Program-made: the position numbers and the translations under genes
In this document: piece by piece, positions 6,167 through 8,011 of the stretch
Position numbering within the stretch: position 1 is the stretch's first letter
Layout of the letters: each line of letters begins with the position of its first letter
The notes under the pieces: model-generated
The model's database searches: none
What the model was told of the DNA's origin: nothing
The model's input: only the letters and a program-made list of their open reading frames with translations
Origin: an uncultured Lewinella sp.
Lineage (GTDB): Bacteria > Bacteroidota > Bacteroidia > Chitinophagales > Saprospiraceae
Direction of reading: 5' to 3'
Length of the DNA: 8,011 nt
Assembly (NCBI GenBank): GCA_938021455.1
Contig: CALIGP010000058.1
Span: 1 to 8,011 of the forward strand

Positions 6167-6589
6167 ATGCTCACCCTCGAAGATTTCAAGATCACCCGCC
6201 GCTACCCTACTCATTGGGGAGACATGGACAAGGCCCAACACATCAACAACCTCATTTATCTGCGTTGGGCGGAGACCATTCGCGTCGTTTATTTCGACGC
6301 CATGGGAATGAACACCAGCTTTGCCCCGGGCGACATCGGCCCGATATTAGCCTGGCAGGACGCGAAATACATCTTCCCGATGACCCACCCCGACGTAGCC
6401 ATCCTCGGCGTACGAACAATCGAATTGATGCCCGACCGATTTCTGATGGAAACAGCCATCTTCTCAGAAAAACACGATCGCATCGCCGCTATCACCAAGC
6501 AAATCATCGTTCCCTACGACTACGATAAACTGACTAAAGCTCCCATGCCGGATGCCTGGGTCGCTGGCATTAATAAATTGAACGCTTAA
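6167..6589 (+). CDS. Acyl-CoA thioesterase, 4HBT/hot-dog fold
   Basis: This 140-residue single-domain protein of the 4-hydroxybenzoyl-CoA thioesterase (FadM/YbgC-like) family would hydrolyse acyl-CoA thioesters in the cytoplasm. The signature is THWGDMDKAQHINNLIYLRWAE at residues 15-36. The second Asp of the GDMD motif (Asp21) aligns with the catalytic Asp17 of Pseudomonas 4HBT, and His25-Ile-Asn-Asn begins the long hot-dog helix. The remainder gives the expected strands: ILAWQDAKYIFPMTHPD, VAILGVRTIELMPDRFLMETAIFSE and IAAITKQIIVPYDY. Length is normal for the family. The physiological substrate cannot be read from sequence. The ATG at 6167 is chosen because it precedes the conserved N-terminal strand and directly follows the repeat leader. 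Its stop codon overlaps the start of the methyltransferase gene by one base, so the two are probably co-transcribed and translationally coupled. Confidence 0.9.
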   Translation: MLTLEDFKITRRYPTHWGDMDKAQHINNLIYLRWAETIRVVYFDAMGMNTSFAPGDIGPILAWQDAKYIFPMTHPDVAILGVRTIELMPDRFLMETAIFSEKHDRIAAITKQIIVPYDYDKLTKAPMPDAWVAGINKLNA

Positions 6590-7122
6590 TGGATCATCGT
6601 AAAAAAAGCATGGAGGAACTCGCCCGGCTTTCCCCCGAGGCTTTTCGTGAGGCCAAGAAGAAACCAGTCTCTATTTTATTAGACGACATCCGCTCGGCGA
6701 ACAACGTTGGCAGCATCTTCCGCACTGCAGATGGCTTCGCACTCGAACACGTTTACCTCTGCGGCATCACCGCTACCCCACCCCATCGGGACATTCTGAA
6801 GACCGCTCTGGGAGCTACCGAATCTGTAAGTTGGAGCCACCACGAAGATGCAGAACTACTAGTCAAGGAGTTGCGGGGCGCCGGAGCGCAGGTGCAATGT
6901 TTGGAACAAACGGAGCAAAGTACGCTCCTCCGGGATTTCGTTGCGCCAGCAGCGCAACCCCTCGTCATTGTCGTTGGCAACGAAGTCAATGGCGTATCCC
7001 AATCTGTCATCGATGCCTCCGATGGCACCATTGAGATCGAGCAGTTCGGAACGAAGCACAGCTTGAATGTAGCGGTAGCGACGGGCATGGTGATCTGGCG
7101 GGCCTGTTCCGGGACTAATTGA
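6589..7122 (+). CDS. TrmH/SpoU-family RNA 2'-O-ribose methyltransferase
   Basis: This 177-residue SPOUT-superfamily enzyme is expected to transfer a methyl group from S-adenosylmethionine to a ribose 2'-OH in tRNA or rRNA. All three family motifs are present. Motif 1 is DDIRSANNVGSIFRTADGF (residues 32-50), with Asn39 and Arg45 as the conserved pair. Motif 2 is VIVVGNEVNGVSQSVIDASD (about 126-145). Motif 3 is IEIEQFGTKHSLNVAVATGM (about 148-167), which forms the knot and cofactor pocket. It lacks the extra N-terminal RNA-binding domain of RlmB-type members and matches the short type common in Bacteroidota. The target nucleotide cannot be assigned. The start overlaps the preceding stop as TAATG; a second ATG at 6610 (residue 8) is possible, but the upstream residues also look family-like. 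No hairpin terminator is visible before the next gene. Confidence 0.92.
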   Translation: MDHRKKSMEELARLSPEAFREAKKKPVSILLDDIRSANNVGSIFRTADGFALEHVYLCGITATPPHRDILKTALGATESVSWSHHEDAELLVKELRGAGAQVQCLEQTEQSTLLRDFVAPAAQPLVIVVGNEVNGVSQSVIDASDGTIEIEQFGTKHSLNVAVATGMVIWRACSGTN

Positions 7123-7241
7123 TGTAAGCAGATCGAATATGCTCACTAAGTTTTCAAAATCCTACCCAGATGTCTTGATGGCCCTCCTCCTTCAAAAACG
7201 ATAACTTCATCAGCTTCGCCCGCCCCTCCTCTCGATTTTTC

Positions 7242-7249
7242 TATTTTTG
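7242..7249 (+). promoter_or_regulatory. Candidate -7 promoter box (TATTTTTG) at the AraC-type regulator gene
   Basis: TATTTTTG fits TAnnTTTG exactly and ends four bases before the ATG at 7254. Transcription would begin at or within a few bases of the start codon, giving a leaderless or nearly leaderless mRNA. No TTG lies 19-21 bases upstream (that stretch is C-rich), so the -33 element is absent. The T-rich setting makes a chance match possible. Confidence 0.4.
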
Positions 7250-7253
7250 TCCC

Positions 7254-8011
7254 ATGAGTGGCTCCCTTTCCTTACTGACTATCATAATTCTAGGTTTTGG
7301 AATTCTGATCTTAGCCACTAAAAAAGGGAAACGCCGGGCAGACTACCTCCTACTCCTCTGGTTTGCCATCTTCCTTATCCACCTCGTTACCATAAATCAG
7401 CTGACCAGGTTACCGAAGTGGTGGTTTGCGTTAAACACGGCGGTCACTTTTCTTCACGGCCCGCTTTTTTACGCCTACGTGATTAGCTTGCAGAAGGATA
7501 AAAAGCTAGCCACTTCAGCTACAATACTTCTTGGCGCAGCGCTACTTTTTGGTAGTGTACTATCACTCTTGGCTCAACCGGTTCCCTTTATCGTCAATGT
7601 CATTGTCGTAGGGGTTTTCGCTTTCCTAACTAGTCGAATTTTATGGCAACGAGAGCCTGGAACTAAGGATTTTTCACCGGCCATTCTGAACTGGTTACGC
7701 TTTCTTTTATTGGGTATGACAATCTTACTCCTTATCCCACTGGCCCAGCTAATCATAACCCCTACCTGGCTACAACAAAGTAACAACCTTATTGGCACCG
7801 TCTTCTACTGTGTGTTCATCCTCGTACTGACGTTTTGGGGGATAAGAGTTGCCCCGGTATTGGTTGCCGAAATGACTAGTATATCTCCCCCATTCCATGA
7901 GCCAGCACCTCCAAAACCCCGCTACCACCAATCAACCCTTAGCGAGGAGCAGCGACAATCAATTTTCCAACGACTAGAGACGGTCATGAAGGATGATCTT
8001 TTATATCTCGA
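7254..8011 (+). CDS. Membrane-anchored AraC-family transcriptional regulator, N-terminal part (runs off right edge)
   Basis: I read an open frame of 252 codons from the ATG at 7254 to the right edge with no stop. The translation has seven hydrophobic segments at about residues 6-22, 30-47, 58-79, 88-107, 110-130, 145-169 and 178-199. The third contains LHGPLFYAYVISL, a hallmark I recall from Bacteroidota AraC-type regulators with a multi-pass sensor domain. After a Pro-rich linker (about 211-222) comes RYHQSTLSEEQRQSIFQRLE (223-242), then VMKDDLLYL, the helix that normally precedes the AraC helix-turn-helix pair in these proteins. The DNA-binding domain itself would lie beyond the window. The expected role is a one-component system in which a membrane signal controls a cytoplasmic DNA-binding domain; signal and targets are unknown. 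The 131-bp gap to the methyltransferase gene suggests a separate transcription unit. Confidence 0.8.
   Translation, partial: MSGSLSLLTIIILGFGILILATKKGKRRADYLLLLWFAIFLIHLVTINQLTRLPKWWFALNTAVTFLHGPLFYAYVISLQKDKKLATSATILLGAALLFGSVLSLLAQPVPFIVNVIVVGVFAFLTSRILWQREPGTKDFSPAILNWLRFLLLGMTILLLIPLAQLIITPTWLQQSNNLIGTVFYCVFILVLTFWGIRVAPVLVAEMTSISPPFHEPAPPKPRYHQSTLSEEQRQSIFQRLETVMKDDLLYL

Noticed and set aside
6214..6528. Alternative plus-strand frame of 104 codons inside the thioesterase gene
   Set aside because: The translation is Arg/His-rich without structure and lies fully inside the recognised thioesterase.
6859..7146. Minus-strand open frame of 95 codons over the end of the methyltransferase gene
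   Set aside because: It is antisense to motifs 2 and 3 of the TrmH-family enzyme and has no recognisable features.

Overview
The window looks like ordinary chromosome of a member of the Bacteroidota. The evidence is a short primary sigma factor (289 aa, no region 1.1), promoters of the TTG-N20-TAnnTTTG type, no purine-rich Shine-Dalgarno sequences, a Bacteroidota-type START-like protein and a membrane-anchored AraC-type regulator. The moderate GC content and the flavour of the proteins suggest a Lewinella/Saprospiraceae-like organism. That lineage call is inference from memory, not a search result. I see no phage, transposon, CRISPR, rRNA or tRNA genes.

Layout, left to right. (1) Positions 1-1585, minus strand: the first 528 codons of an AddB-like PD-(D/E)XK nuclease/inactivated-helicase protein, cut by the left edge. 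(2) 1688-2068, minus: a small START-like protein. (3) A 194-bp divergent promoter region, then rpoD at 2263-3132, plus, closed by an 18-bp-stem terminator that looks bidirectional. (4) 3281-3856, minus: a cysteine-containing lipoprotein of unknown function that converges on rpoD. (5) A 237-bp AT-rich divergent gap, then a secreted PQQ-like beta-propeller protein at 4094-6007, plus, with its own 17-bp-stem terminator. (6) A phased TCTAC-type repeat leader (6094-6163), then a two-gene unit: a hot-dog acyl-CoA thioesterase (6167-6589) and a TrmH/SpoU-family RNA 2'-O-methyltransferase (6589-7122), overlapping by one base as TAATG. (7) From 7254 to the right edge, plus: the seven-membrane-segment N-terminal part of an AraC-type regulator whose DNA-binding domain lies outside the window.

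Most genes are single transcription units of housekeeping character: DNA repair, the primary sigma factor, RNA modification and thioester hydrolysis. Only the thioesterase and methyltransferase are clearly coupled. I found no strong case for a new multi-gene system. The most unusual sequence feature is the regularly spaced YYTAC array directly upstream of the thioesterase. The least understood proteins are the lipoprotein and the beta-propeller protein.
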